From contig CAVOWK010000022.1 of assembly GCA_963700045.1 (NCBI GenBank), positions 62,001 through 126,000 of the forward strand: DNA of 64,000 nt. Direction: 5' to 3'. Each line of letters opens with the position of its first letter. Position 1 is the stretch's first letter. The translations under genes and the position numbers were made by a program. Shown here piece after piece: positions 35,430 to 45,263 of the stretch. The notes beneath the pieces were generated by a model. That model did not search any database. It was not told the origin of the DNA and worked only from the letters and a program-made list of their open reading frames with translations. Source of the DNA: RPQJ01 sp963700045 (GTDB lineage: Bacteria > Pseudomonadota > Gammaproteobacteria > Steroidobacterales > Steroidobacteraceae).

Positions 35430-35442
35430 CGCTGCCGGCGCT

Positions 35443-36342
35443 TCATTCCTCGGGCTTCGGCGGCGCCAGCACGAGCGCGCGCTCGTAGAGGTCCTTGCGG
35501 CTATGGCCGGTGAGCTGCGCGGCGATACGCGCAGCCTGCGACACCGGTAATTCCTGCAATAGTATTTCCAGAGTGCGTGTCGCAACCAGCGCATCCGCAG
35601 CGTCGTCCTCGCTGCTCGGCGCCCCCGCGACGACGAGCACGATTTCGCCCCGCATCATGTTGGCATCGGTCGCGCACTGTCGCGCCAGGGCGGCCAGCGT
35701 GCCGCGATACACGTGTTCGAACCGCTTGGTGATTTCACGTGCCACAGCCGCTTCGCGTTCCGCGCCGAACACCGTCGCCAGGTCCTGCAGCGTAGCCTCG
35801 AGCCGGTGCGGTGCCTCGTAGAACACGAGCGTGCGTGTTTCGTGCGCCAGGGTCCCGAGCGCCGCCCGCCGCGCCGTGGCCTTGGCGGGCAGGAATCCTT
35901 CGAACACGAAACGATCGGTGGCGAGGCCTGCAATCGACAGCGCCGCAATCACTGCGCAAGGGCCAGGGACCGAGACGACTTCGACGCCCGCACGCGCCGC
36001 AGCCGCCACCAGCAGCGACCCTGGATCGCTCATCAGGGGCGTACCCGCATCGGTGACCAGCGCGATGCGTGCACCGCTCTGCAGGCGCGACACCAGCGCC
36101 GGCACGCGCTCGCGTTCGTTGTGCTCGTGCAAGGATTCGATCGAACTGGCGGGGCGCGCGATGCCGCAGGCTTCGAGCAACGTGCGCGTATGCCGGGTGT
36201 CCTCGGCGAGCAGCAGGTCGGCATCGCGCAGGCATTCTGCGGCGCGCGGGCTCAGGTCCTGCCGGTTGCCGATGGGGGTCGCCACGACGAACAGTGCGCC
36301 GGCCGGCTTCCGCCCCGTAGAATCCGTCGCATTATCGGTCAC
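35443..36342 (-). CDS. rsmI: 16S rRNA (cytidine1402-2'-O)-methyltransferase RsmI
   Basis: A 299-residue tetrapyrrole-methylase-fold enzyme that methylates the 2'-O of C1402, the same nucleotide modified by RsmH. Conserved: F-V-V-A-T-P-I-G-N, L-A-E-D-T-R-H-T near residue 46, S-L-H-E-H-N-E, V-T-D-A-G-T-P-L-M-S-D-P-G and V-P-G-P-C-A. GTG at 36342 is preferred because GGGAGG lies six bases before it. An ATG 24 bases further up has no ribosome site and would overlap lpoA. The two divergent start codons are only 22 bases apart. Confidence 0.94.
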   Translation of the reverse strand: MTDNATDSTGRKPAGALFVVATPIGNRQDLSPRAAECLRDADLLLAEDTRHTRTLLEACGIARPASSIESLHEHNERERVPALVSRLQSGARIALVTDAGTPLMSDPGSLLVAAAARAGVEVVSVPGPCAVIAALSIAGLATDRFVFEGFLPAKATARRAALGTLAHETRTLVFYEAPHRLEATLQDLATVFGAEREAAVAREITKRFEHVYRGTLAALARQCATDANMMRGEIVLVVAGAPSSEDDAADALVATRTLEILLQELPVSQAARIAAQLTGHSRKDLYERALVLAPPKPEE

Positions 36343-36364
36343 GCGCGCCTCCCAAGGATCTCGC

Positions 36365-38308
36365 ATGCTGCACGTATCGCCTCAAAGCGGGCAAGCTCGC
36401 CGCACGAGCCGCTGGACCGGCTGGATCGTGTCGTCGATGATCCTGTGTGCTTGCATCTCGCCGACTGCGCACGCACAGCAGAACCCGCCGACCCTGGCGC
36501 AGGCGGACGCACTCGCACGCGACGGCAGGCATCTCGAGGCCGCCGGTCGTTACGAGCAACTCGCGCGCCGCGGCTTCATGAACTGGGACGCCGCCACGGC
36601 GCTGCTCGCTGCGCGCGAGTACGTCATCGGCGGTGACGTGAAGGACGCGCAGCGCCTGCTCGACAAAGCCCGCAATCGCGTCAGGAGCGACGACGAACGC
36701 GCGTTGCTTGCCGAGGTTGCCGTACGTATCGCGCTCGCAGGTGGCGATGCGGCGGGTGCTCTTGCGATTCTGCAGGCGTTGCCGCAACCCTGGCCGACCG
36801 CGTCGGCGCCGGAACTGCTGGCGCTGCGCGGGTATGCCGAAATCGCGACGGGCGACGCGCTCGGTGGCGTACGCACGTTCGAAGCACGTGCCGCGCTGCT
36901 CCCCTCGCCGGCAGCCCGGACTGCGAACGACCGCCTGCTGCTTGACCATCTGCTGCAACGTCCGCCAGGCCCCGTCACTGCTGCAGGAGTGTCGGAGCGC
37001 GAGCGCGGCTGGCTCGAATTGCCTGCCATCGTCACCGCGGACGGCAATGACCCTGCCCACGCAGCAACCGTGGCCGCGTGGATGGCGCAGCATCCAGGAC
37101 ACCCGGGCACGGCTTTCCTCCCCGATGTGGTCCAGGCTCAACCGGGCTTCGCGACGATCGGCGGCGGACCCTTGACGAGCATCGCCCTGTTATTGCCACT
37201 TTCCGGCAAGCAGCAGTCGGCCGGCAGCGCGGTGCGCGATGGCTTCGCGGCGGCCTGGTTCGCCTCGTCCTCCGCTGACACGCGGCCGCGCATCGAGATG
37301 TACGACACTGCCGCGTCCGGCGCCGCCGCTGCGTACCAGCGTGCGATCGCAGACGGCGCCCGGATGGTCGTCGGGCCGCTGACCAAGGAAGAAATCACGG
37401 CGGTCATCGCCTCGCAGCCGGCGGGACTGCCCGTCCCGACGCTCGCGCTGAATTCCGCTGCCATCACGCCGGGCATGGCCGCGCCGGCCTTTCTGTACCA
37501 GTTCGCGCTCGACCCGGAGCAGGAAGCGCGTTCCGTCGCGCGACGGATCGCGGACGATGGCTGGGTGCGTGGTGTCGCGCTGTTCCCGGACAACGCGTGG
37601 GGCCAGCGCGTGCACGACGCCTTCGTGCAGGAATTGGAGGCAGCCGGCAGCGTCACGCTGATGTCGTCGCAGTACTACGCGCCGGGCGCGAAGGATTTCT
37701 CCGGACCCCTGCGGGCCGCGCTGGGCCGTTACGGTGGGGCCGGCGATCGCAGCTCGAATGCGAACCAGCCGCTGCCGCCGCGCAATCCGGTGGCCGAGCA
37801 GGCGGCGGGACCGCAGTTCGCATTCGTCGCGGCGACTCCGCAAGCCGCCCGGGCAATCCGGCCGCAACTCCGCTTCCAGATGACCTATGACCTGCCGCTC
37901 TATTCGACCTCCGACGCCTGGGATCCCAGCGTACGCGCGGCTTCCGACATGGATGGCATGGTGTTTCCGGAAATGCCGTGGCTGCTGTCCGGCGGGCAGG
38001 GCGCACCGGAACTCTGGGATGCGATGCAGGAGGACTGGGCGGCGCGTTCGCGCGGTCGGCTGCGGCTCTACGCCTTTGGTTACGACGCGTTCCGTCTCGC
38101 GCAACAGCTTGGCAACTCGGGCGGCGTCGCGGCGGGTGTCGACGGGCTGACCGGCATGCTCGAACTCGATCGCACGAGCGGCCGCGTGCTGCGCAGCCTG
38201 CAGTTTGCCCGCATCGAGTCCGGCAAGCCGCAGGCCGCGGGTTCGACGGCCGCGCTCTTTCGCGACACTCCCGCGGAAAATTCGGCGAGCACGCCGCCGC
38301 CGCAATAG
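36365..38308 (+). CDS. lpoA: LpoA-like outer-membrane lipoprotein activator of PBP1A
   Basis: A 647-residue LppC/LpoA-family protein. LpoA spans the periplasm from the outer membrane and activates penicillin-binding protein PBP1A. The N-terminus has a signal peptide with a possible lipobox L-C-A-C (Cys30); A-H-A followed by Gln is an alternative ordinary cleavage site. TPR-like helices fill about 45-240. A periplasmic-binding-protein fold starts at I-A-L-L-L-P-L-S-G-K and contains G-P-L-T-K-E-E. The place between rsmI and yraN is that of E. coli lpoA. Confidence 0.92.
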   Translation: MLHVSPQSGQARRTSRWTGWIVSSMILCACISPTAHAQQNPPTLAQADALARDGRHLEAAGRYEQLARRGFMNWDAATALLAAREYVIGGDVKDAQRLLDKARNRVRSDDERALLAEVAVRIALAGGDAAGALAILQALPQPWPTASAPELLALRGYAEIATGDALGGVRTFEARAALLPSPAARTANDRLLLDHLLQRPPGPVTAAGVSERERGWLELPAIVTADGNDPAHAATVAAWMAQHPGHPGTAFLPDVVQAQPGFATIGGGPLTSIALLLPLSGKQQSAGSAVRDGFAAAWFASSSADTRPRIEMYDTAASGAAAAYQRAIADGARMVVGPLTKEEITAVIASQPAGLPVPTLALNSAAITPGMAAPAFLYQFALDPEQEARSVARRIADDGWVRGVALFPDNAWGQRVHDAFVQELEAAGSVTLMSSQYYAPGAKDFSGPLRAALGRYGGAGDRSSNANQPLPPRNPVAEQAAGPQFAFVAATPQAARAIRPQLRFQMTYDLPLYSTSDAWDPSVRAASDMDGMVFPEMPWLLSGGQGAPELWDAMQEDWAARSRGRLRLYAFGYDAFRLAQQLGNSGGVAAGVDGLTGMLELDRTSGRVLRSLQFARIESGKPQAAGSTAALFRDTPAENSASTPPPQ

Positions 38309-38356
38309 GCCAGAACGGGCAACCAGCCGTCACTGCGACGGCATCAGGGATGCCCG

Positions 38357-38767
38357 ATGGCTCGCTCGCGCAACTCGACGCCGACCGCAACGACGACCAC
38401 CGAGATCGGCCGCGCCGCCGAGTCACGCGCGTTGCGGCATCTCGAAACTGCGGGCCTCGTGCTGCTCACGCGCAACTATCGGTGCCGCGCGGGCGAGATC
38501 GACCTTGTCATGCTCGACCCGGAGCCACAGGTGCTGGTGCTGGTCGAGGTGCGGTCGCGCTCGCGCCGTGATTACGGTCAGGCGGCGGCGACCATCGGCC
38601 GCGACAAGCAGCGTCGCTGCTCGCTCGCGGCCCGTCACCTGCTGCTGACGCGGCGCGAACTGCAGCGCCTGCGGGCGCGCTTCGACGTGGTCGCGATCGA
38701 CCCGTCGCCGGTACCAGGCGGCGATCCGGTCGTCACGTGGATTCGCAATGCGTTCGTGCTCTGCTAG
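38357..38767 (+). CDS. yraN: YraN family protein (UPF0102, endonuclease-like)
   Basis: A 136-residue protein of the UPF0102 family with a restriction-endonuclease-like core. Visible: G-R-A-A-E-S-R-A near residue 18, the R-N-Y-R-C-R-A-G-E-I-D-L-V block, and V-L-V-E-V-R-S-R. The E...D...E-V-R set resembles the PD-(D/E)xK active site. The function is not established. It follows lpoA by 48 bases, as in E. coli (lpoA-yraN), and is followed by a hairpin. Confidence 0.93.
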   Translation: MARSRNSTPTATTTTEIGRAAESRALRHLETAGLVLLTRNYRCRAGEIDLVMLDPEPQVLVLVEVRSRSRRDYGQAAATIGRDKQRRCSLAARHLLLTRRELQRLRARFDVVAIDPSPVPGGDPVVTWIRNAFVLC

Positions 38768-38787
38768 CTGTTCCGCCCGGCAGGAAA

Positions 38788-38809
38788 TGCTGCGGGATTT
38801 CCCGCAGCA
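38788..38809. terminator. Hairpin between convergent yraN and the DUF3604 gene
   Basis: A perfect 10-bp inverted repeat (TGCTGCGGGA and its complement) two bases apart, 20 bases after the yraN stop and 27 bases after the convergent DUF3604 stop. It could serve both strands as a bidirectional terminator. No T-run is seen. Confidence 0.55.
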
Positions 38810-38836
38810 GGCGTCGAATCACCTGGCTGGGCCGAC

Positions 38837-40837
38837 TCAGGTCGGCGAGTACCAGATCGGCGACGTCCACGCGCGCTCCTGCTGCTTCATCGGAACGTCG
38901 TCGCTCATCTTCACGCCGAAGCGCACCTGGTCGTACGCGGTCCAGCGGGGCGTCGGGATCTCGATCACGCGGGCGTAGTAGAAGGCGCGCTGGCCCCGCT
39001 GGAAGTCCGGGTCTTTCCACACCGCCGACAGTTCCGCCGCGCCGATCGTGTTGGTGAACGTGGCGCGGGCGACATCGACCGTGTCGCCTACCGGCGGCAA
39101 CTTGCCGTCCTTGCCGGGCTTGCGGTCGCCGGCCCACACCACCTCGTACACCTTCTCCTGCGCAGTGCCCGAGGCATCGAGCCAACCCTTGACCACCTGG
39201 ATGCGGTCGAGGTTGGCGCCGGTCGGGTCCTTCATCGCCGCCACCAGGAACAAGGGCGCCTTGCCGGGCGCCGCGGGCTTCAGGTCGCCGCCCATCGGCA
39301 CGCCCTTGGTGTAGCCGACCTCCGCGAGGTAGCGCGACTCGGCGTCCTCGGGCACGTAGTCGTAGCCGCCGAAGAAGCGCACCGTCATGCGCGTGCCGGA
39401 GGTGCCGTAGGTCTCGCGCCGCATCATTGCATCGAAGATCGCTTCGCGCGTGTTCTCTTTAGCCCACACGGCCGCGTAGCCGGCCGCGAGGTACTGCCAG
39501 GTGTAGCGCGCCGCGCCGCCTTCGCCCTCGCCGGTTGCGGAACGCTGCTGCCAGCGATCCGGGCTCGGCTCCTGCCCGGGGAACTTGCCGAAGAAGTTGT
39601 CCTCCTCGACGAAGGGCAGCGCATTGTGCGCGTCGGAACTGCCGATGATGCCGGACTTGAACGGGTTCACTCCCAGCTTCGCCTCGTGCTCGAGGCCGCG
39701 CATGAAGCCGGCGCGCACGTAGCTCGTGGGCATCATCTGCGGGGTGAGTTTCCCGCCGAGGGTCAGGTTGCCGAGTTCCCAGCCCGCGATGCCGTACTCG
39801 AGGAACTCGTCGTTCGGGGACAGTTTCGGATGGCTCTCGGAGGCACCCTTCATCTGCACGATTTCCTGCACCGGTTCCCAGCGTTGCCGGCGCTCGGCGT
39901 AGTCCTTCGACAGCGGCGCGCCGCTGAAGGTCTGCGCGGCGTACATGCGGCCGTTCGACAGGTTGCCGTTGTGCGGAATCGCGAGCGCACGGCCCCCGGT
40001 GCGCTGTTCGTACGTGGCCATCCACTCCCAGAGCTTCTCGGGATCCTCGCTCTGCCACGAACTGAACGGGAATACCTGCCCTGCCCGGTCCGCGCCGTCG
40101 CGCAGCAGCACGTTGCGGTGCAGGTTGTCGCCGCCCGGCGTCGGCGTCCACTCGAAGCCGATGAACGTGGTGAACTTCCCGGGCTCGTTGTACTTGTCGG
40201 CCATGACGGCCGCGCGCTGCCACACCGACATCATCAGCGGGCCCGCGACCTTCGGGTCGGTCAGCACCGATGGCAGCGTGTTGCTCGCCTGCGCACCGAT
40301 CACTTCGGTCACGGCCGCGGCCGCCTCGACGCCGCCGGCCTTCATCATGCGGTTCCAGCGCTGGAGAGTGCTGTCGCCCATCAGCACCGGGTTGGAGTTG
40401 TAGACCTCGGTGATCAGGCCGAGGCCCTCGGCGTGGTCGCTCAGGACGACAAAGTCGAGCGGGCGCGGCAGACGCGCCGGCAGGCCGGTCGACGAGATCA
40501 CGTCTTCGCCGCGCGAAATGCGGTAGGTCTCCTCGGGCGTGAAGCGGGTGCCGGTCGTGAACGCATCGCCGGAGTTGGCGCTGTGCAGGTGGGTGTCGCC
40601 CCACAGGACGCGCGTCGGGTACTTGCGGCCGGCGTACGGCGAATAGGCTCTCGCCTGGGGCGACGGGCTGCCGGCGCGCATGGGGACCGCAGCCTCGTAG
40701 GTATCGTCAACCACGCCGCGGACAGCCGCGGCCGACGGCTGGACGGGCTGGGCGCTGGCCACCTGAATACCTGCCAGGACGGCGCCGAAGAGAGCCTGCG
40801 CAACGGCCGTGGCGATCGATCGAACTTCGAGCCTCAT
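38837..40837 (-). CDS. DUF3604 protein, exported, PHP-like metal site
   Basis: A 666-residue protein of the DUF3604 family with a signal peptide ending near V-A-S-A-Q. Metal-site motifs resembling the PHP phosphoesterase fold are visible: G-D-T-H-L-H-S-A-N-S-G-D, L-S-D-H-A-E-G-L-G, I-P-H-N-G-N and G-S-S-D-A-H-N. The family is uncharacterised. The start is ATG at 40837 because AAGGGGG precedes it; an upstream ATG adds 21 residues but no leader. It runs in the same direction as the two barrel genes and the sulfatase upstream and may form one unit with them. Confidence 0.85.
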   Translation of the reverse strand: MRLEVRSIATAVAQALFGAVLAGIQVASAQPVQPSAAAVRGVVDDTYEAAVPMRAGSPSPQARAYSPYAGRKYPTRVLWGDTHLHSANSGDAFTTGTRFTPEETYRISRGEDVISSTGLPARLPRPLDFVVLSDHAEGLGLITEVYNSNPVLMGDSTLQRWNRMMKAGGVEAAAAVTEVIGAQASNTLPSVLTDPKVAGPLMMSVWQRAAVMADKYNEPGKFTTFIGFEWTPTPGGDNLHRNVLLRDGADRAGQVFPFSSWQSEDPEKLWEWMATYEQRTGGRALAIPHNGNLSNGRMYAAQTFSGAPLSKDYAERRQRWEPVQEIVQMKGASESHPKLSPNDEFLEYGIAGWELGNLTLGGKLTPQMMPTSYVRAGFMRGLEHEAKLGVNPFKSGIIGSSDAHNALPFVEEDNFFGKFPGQEPSPDRWQQRSATGEGEGGAARYTWQYLAAGYAAVWAKENTREAIFDAMMRRETYGTSGTRMTVRFFGGYDYVPEDAESRYLAEVGYTKGVPMGGDLKPAAPGKAPLFLVAAMKDPTGANLDRIQVVKGWLDASGTAQEKVYEVVWAGDRKPGKDGKLPPVGDTVDVARATFTNTIGAAELSAVWKDPDFQRGQRAFYYARVIEIPTPRWTAYDQVRFGVKMSDDVPMKQQERAWTSPIWYSPT

Positions 40838-40918
40838 TCTTACCCCCTTGTCGCCCGCGGGCGGCAGCCGCCGCCGCGCCGTCGCGAGTTTATCAACCAA
40901 TCCCGGACGCGGCGCCGG

Positions 40919-41959
40919 TCAGCGGGCGCCGAAGCGGTACATCACGCCGGCGTTGACCATGAAAATCTCGTTGTCGTGAAACGCGACGTCCGAGTTGCCC
41001 TCGCCCCACAGCACGCCGCCGACCGCCTGCCAGCGACCGCTCTCGAAGGGCAGCCGATAGAACAGCGTCGTGTCCACGACGACGCCATCCGTGTCGGTGC
41101 GGGCGCCGAAGATCGGGTTGCGGGCGTCAAAACTGCTGCTGCCATAGGCGACGTTACTGGCCACCGTGTAGCCCTGGCCAAGGAACACGTAGCTCAACTG
41201 CAGACGGTAACCGTCGCCGCTGATGGCCTCGCCGTCGCGGTCGTCGATCGTGTATCGGAGCATGGGACGCACGATGTGCCGACTACCCTCGCCCAGCAGG
41301 AAGCGGTAGGACACGTCGAAGTGATACTGGTCGCCGTCGCGCCGCAGCAGGTCCTGGCAGGTCGCATCGCAGGCGACGCTCGTGACGCCCTCGCCGCTGC
41401 GCTCGGTGTCGATCGAGATGTCCCGGTATGAGAACGTGAGCTCGAACGCGGTACCGAGGACGCGGTCCCACTGCAGGCGCAGGCCGGTCGAGTCGCGGTC
41501 GGTCTCGTCGCGCCGCACGCCTTCGGCGTACGGGTCTTCCCAGACCTGCGTGGGGATGCCGCTGAACAGCAGACCGCCCTGCAGGATGCCGGCGGAGCCC
41601 ATGTTCTTGCGGGCGCCGAGCTGCGTCACGCCGTCGAGCGTGACGGCGTCCTCGATCGAGGTGCCGAAGAAAGCCTGCCAGCCGTTGGCGAAGGTGTAGT
41701 TGATCTCTCCGGTGACGACAGGGTGAAAGGTGTCGTCGCTGCTCGGTCGCTGCGCCACCGAGCTGATGACCGGCTGGCCGATGTCGATGAGGTTGTTGCC
41801 GGCGACGGTATTGCTCTTGAGGTCGGCATAGCCACCGCCCACCACCACGAAGCCGCGCCAGCCCGGCGTCGCCGGGATGGGCTCGATGGCCATGGCCGTC
41901 GGCGCCACGCCGACGGTCAGCATTGCCAGCAAAGTCAGTCGAAGGTGCGTGGTGTTCAT
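40919..41959 (-). CDS. Outer-membrane beta-barrel protein, DUF2860-like
   Basis: A 346-residue exported protein with a signal peptide (cut after A-M-A). Alternating hydrophobic strands follow, and the last strand N-A-G-V-M-Y-R-F ends in a residue pattern typical of barrels. W-E-D-P-Y, the I-L-G-T-x-F-E-L-T-F-S-Y-type strand and D-Q-Y-H-F-D-V-S-Y-R-F resemble DUF2860 proteins of vibrios. No substrate is known. A cysteine pair (A-C-D-A-T-C) may form a loop disulfide. It lies between the DUF3604 gene and a second barrel gene. Confidence 0.75.
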   Translation of the reverse strand: MNTTHLRLTLLAMLTVGVAPTAMAIEPIPATPGWRGFVVVGGGYADLKSNTVAGNNLIDIGQPVISSVAQRPSSDDTFHPVVTGEINYTFANGWQAFFGTSIEDAVTLDGVTQLGARKNMGSAGILQGGLLFSGIPTQVWEDPYAEGVRRDETDRDSTGLRLQWDRVLGTAFELTFSYRDISIDTERSGEGVTSVACDATCQDLLRRDGDQYHFDVSYRFLLGEGSRHIVRPMLRYTIDDRDGEAISGDGYRLQLSYVFLGQGYTVASNVAYGSSSFDARNPIFGARTDTDGVVVDTTLFYRLPFESGRWQAVGGVLWGEGNSDVAFHDNEIFMVNAGVMYRFGAR

Positions 41960-41986
41960 GCAGGTACTGCCAGGTGTGCGAAATGT

Positions 41987-42838
41987 TTACCGGGGGAACA
42001 GCAGCGTGGCCGTGAGCCTGAGTCCGAAACCCTCGGCACCACTGTCCGGGCTGTCCAGCCAGTAGCGCACGCCGCCGCCCAAGCTTACCAACTGATTGCC
42101 GAACCGCAGCAGTTTCGAGGCGCTGGCGTTGACCGGCACCGACCACTGCTCGTTCTCCCAGTCGTAGCTCGACTCGGTATTGAGGCCGAACGTCCACTGG
42201 GTGGGTGTCGTGAAGGTGAGGAACGGCTGCAGGAAGGTCGCGTTGACGTCGGCACGATCGTCGTCACCCGCGAACGACCAGAGGTGGTTGGCGAGCACGC
42301 CGCGCGTCCAGCCGTTCGACTGCTTGAGCACCACCGCCGTCGGGCCCGCGCCCCACTTGTCGGTCGTCAGCAGGTCGTTCGAGCCGGTCGGCAGCAGCAG
42401 CACCGGGCCGGCGCCCCAGATCCAGCCCGAAGCCGTCGGCGCCTTGGGCGAGAAGAAGAGGCTCTGGACCACGTCGCCGGTCCCGGTCTGCGTGCCGGCG
42501 CCGGGGAAGATGTCGGACTGCCGCACCAGCGGCAGGATGGTGCGCGAGATCAGGTTCCAGTCGTCGTTCAGGCCGAACGGGATGACGGGCTGCACGTTGA
42601 GCAACCAGCGATCCCCGTCGTCGGCCGGGCCGATGTCCTGGTCGTAGTTCAGCTGCAGCGGCACGCTGATCAGCGCTGCGACCGGGTTCGACAGTTGCAT
42701 CGCGAGGGCGGCCTCGCCGGCCTCGTCCGCCAGCACCGGCGCGGCCGGCACGATCGCGCAGAGCAGCAGCGGTCGACCGGACGATAAACGTTGAGCGATC
42801 GATTCCTTCGACCACGTGATTCGGGATGCAAGTCGCAC
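41987..42838 (-). CDS. Outer-membrane transporter-like barrel (phenol-MetA type)
   Basis: A 283-residue exported protein resembling barrels annotated as transporter or MetA-pathway-of-phenol-degradation-like. Features are N-V-Q-P-V-I-P-F-G-L, G-D-V-V-Q-S-L-F-F-S-P, a W-G-A-G-P-V-L-L-L-P-T-G-S strand, and the final strand R-L-T-A-T-L-L-F. The start is GTG at 42838 with GAGGTG some ten bases upstream. It probably moves small molecules through the outer membrane. It ends 27 bases before the DUF2860-like gene and begins 36 bases after the sulfatase stop, all on one strand. Confidence 0.72.
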   Translation of the reverse strand: MRLASRITWSKESIAQRLSSGRPLLLCAIVPAAPVLADEAGEAALAMQLSNPVAALISVPLQLNYDQDIGPADDGDRWLLNVQPVIPFGLNDDWNLISRTILPLVRQSDIFPGAGTQTGTGDVVQSLFFSPKAPTASGWIWGAGPVLLLPTGSNDLLTTDKWGAGPTAVVLKQSNGWTRGVLANHLWSFAGDDDRADVNATFLQPFLTFTTPTQWTFGLNTESSYDWENEQWSVPVNASASKLLRFGNQLVSLGGGVRYWLDSPDSGAEGFGLRLTATLLFPR

Positions 42839-42874
42839 GATTCTGCATCACCTCGTTGAGTCAGTCTGTCACCG

Positions 42875-44944
42875 TCAGAGCCATTGGCCGGCAGCGCGAA
42901 CGACCGCCCGGGCGGCACCTGGCGCTGCTCGGGGCGAGCCCGGGAGGATCTCGAAGTCCGGCGTGAACGTGACCATCAGGTCGCGCAGCTTGTGGATCGA
43001 CCGTGCGATCCCCTTCGAAGCGGGCCTTGCCTTCGTCCGCGAGCTGGTCGAAGGTGGCCACGCCCATCATCACCCGGTTGAGGTCCGCGCGGTTCACGGT
43101 GACCGTCAGGTCGGGCTTCGGCGCCAGGAAGCCCTTGATGTTGGTGAGCGTCGCGTTCTCGAGCTCGATCGCGTATTTCTCGCCGTTGTCGGGAGTGACG
43201 AGGTTGGCCGTGTAGTGCAGGCCCGCGGCCTTCTTCGGATCCATGCTGATGCCGAGGAAGTCGAGCCACTGACTCCGTGCTCATCGCCCGGACGACGTCG
43301 GGGCCGGTCGAGCGCGGCGGCACGCCGCCCGGCAGCCCGTTGCGCAGCTCGAACGCGCCCTGCAGGAACGTGTTGCGGACACTCGTGCTCTCGACCTGGT
43401 AGCCGAGCTGCTCGTAGACGTCGGCCAGCAGCTGGCGCGCCGGCTGGTTCCTGGGCTCGGCGAACACCAGCTTGTCGAGGATCTCGGTCGACGTAGAGGT
43501 ACTTGCCCTGCGCAGCGAGTTCCTTGCCCTTGGCGATGATCTTGTCGGAGCCGCCCATCATTTCGACGTACAGCGGCGCCGAATCCGAGGGCGACAGCGG
43601 GATCAGGTTGACCGGGATTGCCGTCGAAGTGGCCGATGAAGCGGTTCACGACGCCGCGCACGTTGTTCTGCACGTCGCCATGGTAGCTGCGCGCCGCCCA
43701 GCTCTGCTGCAGGCTGGCCGGCACCTCGTAGACATTGTGGATCTCGTTGATCGTCACGCCCTGGTTCACGTAGTGCAGGGTCTGGTTGTTGAGGTTGGCG
43801 TAGGCATCACGCTGCGTGCGCAGCACTTCCTTGATGCGGTCGTTGCCCCAGCGCGGCCAGCTGTGCGAGGCGAACATCACCTCGGCCTCGCCGCCGAACC
43901 GGTAGAGCGTCTCGTTGATCTCCTTGGACCAGTTGATGCGCGTTGCGCACGGCGGCGCCGCGCAGCGTGTAGATGTTGTGGATCGTGCCGGTGACGAGTT
44001 CCGACGACCACAGCGCCTTGAACTGCGGGAAATACGTGTTCATCTCGACCGGCGCCTCGGTGTCCGACACGTCCTGGAACACCATCTTCACGCCGTCGAG
44101 CGTGATCTCCTCGATGTCCCTGCCGATCAGGCGGTTCGGGGCGATGAGGCCGGTGTTGCCGTTCGCGACGTTCTTGCCGATCGCCTGGTCGACGTGCCCG
44201 TGCGGGTTGCGCTGCAGCAGCACGGCGTACTGCCACTGCAGGCGCCGCGACATCGCGTTGCCGGCGAACACGTTCTCGGAGATCGCCGCGTCCATGAAGC
44301 CTTCGGGCGCGATCAGCATGACCTTGCCGCTCACGACGTCGGCCTCGTCCACCACGCCGCGCACGCCAGCCGAAGTGATCGCCGTGCGAATGCGAATAGA
44401 CGACACCCGACCACCGGCCGCTTGCCGAGCTTCTCGTTGATGAACTCGAGCGCGGCCCGCGCCGTTTCCTTGGCGGTCAGCGGGTCGAAGACGATCCAGC
44501 CCGTGTCGCCCTTGATGAAGCTGATGTTGGCGAGGTCGTAGCCGCGCACCTGGTAGATGCGGCCCGGCACGACCTCGTAGAGGCCGTAGGCCATGTTGAG
44601 CACGGCCTGGCGCTGCAGCGAGGGATGGATGCTCGCGAAGTCCTGCCCGGTGAGCAGCCACTGGTAGCTGCCCATGTCCCAGGCGACGTTGCCGGCGTCG
44701 GCCATGATCTTCTTGTACGGCGGCTCGGCGATGAAGCCGCTTCTTCGCTTCGTCGAAGTCGCGCTTGTCGCTGAAAGGCAGTTCGGCCTTGAGGCCGTTC
44801 ACGGACCTCGAGCGTGAAGGTCGAGGGCGGCTTGCCCTGCGGATCGAAGTGCGCCGGGGCGTCGGCCGCATAGGTGGTGACGGCGGTCCAGGCGAGGGAC
44901 GCGGCGAAAGTCAGCCTCAACGTGCGGCTCCAAGTGCGGCTCAT
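42875..44944 (-). pseudogene. Alkylsulfatase (SdsA/BDS1-type metallo-beta-lactamase fold), broken by nine single-base insertions
   Basis: Joined across frames this is an exported linear alkyl/aryl-sulfatase of about 685 residues. The parts in order are a signal peptide (T-T-Y-A cut), the zinc motif S-H-S-H-G-D-H-F-G, the dimerisation domain (F-A-S-H-S-W-P-R-W-G-N) and an SCP2-like C-terminal domain. Nine extra bases break the frame, near 44803, 44739, 44407, 44368, 43938, 43615, 43491, 43272 and 42998. No deletion is needed and no nonsense codon lies within the correct-frame segments. As written, no full protein can be made. Relics, base-call errors or recoding are all possible; see findings. 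Confidence 0.88.
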
Positions 44945-45263
44945 CTGGTAGGGCCTCTCTAACTAATCCTGGTGGGTTGTCGCGGGGATCGCCTGACGCG
45001 CCGGGAACGTACGACCATGCGCCGGCGGTCAAACGCGCGGATTATGCACACGACGCGTTGCCATGATCCAGACATGCAGCCCGTGCATGGCGCGCTTGCG
45101 CCGGGAATCGTGCCGGCGCGGTCGACATCTCGGCGAATCCGGCACCGCGCGCAGTCCCGGCGGTCGGGACGGGAGGCTGCGACCGCAATCCCGCCTCATG
45201 CAGCGCCAGGCGGCCGGGCGGCGCTGCATGCATGCGATGCATGCCTGGGGTAGAGTGTGGCGC
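44945..45263. other. Divergent intergenic region between sulfatase and LysR regulator
   Basis: Some 319 bases without a gene. At 45197-45207 and 45220-45230 is a perfect 11-bp inverted repeat (CATGCAGCGCC and complement) 12 bases apart, followed by overlapping ATGCATGC repeats up to 45242. This palindrome lies 34 bases before the LysR start and may be its operator. A second hairpin (GCGCCGG and complement) is at 45098-45119. LysR regulators often act on the divergent gene, here the sulfatase. Confidence 0.5.
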
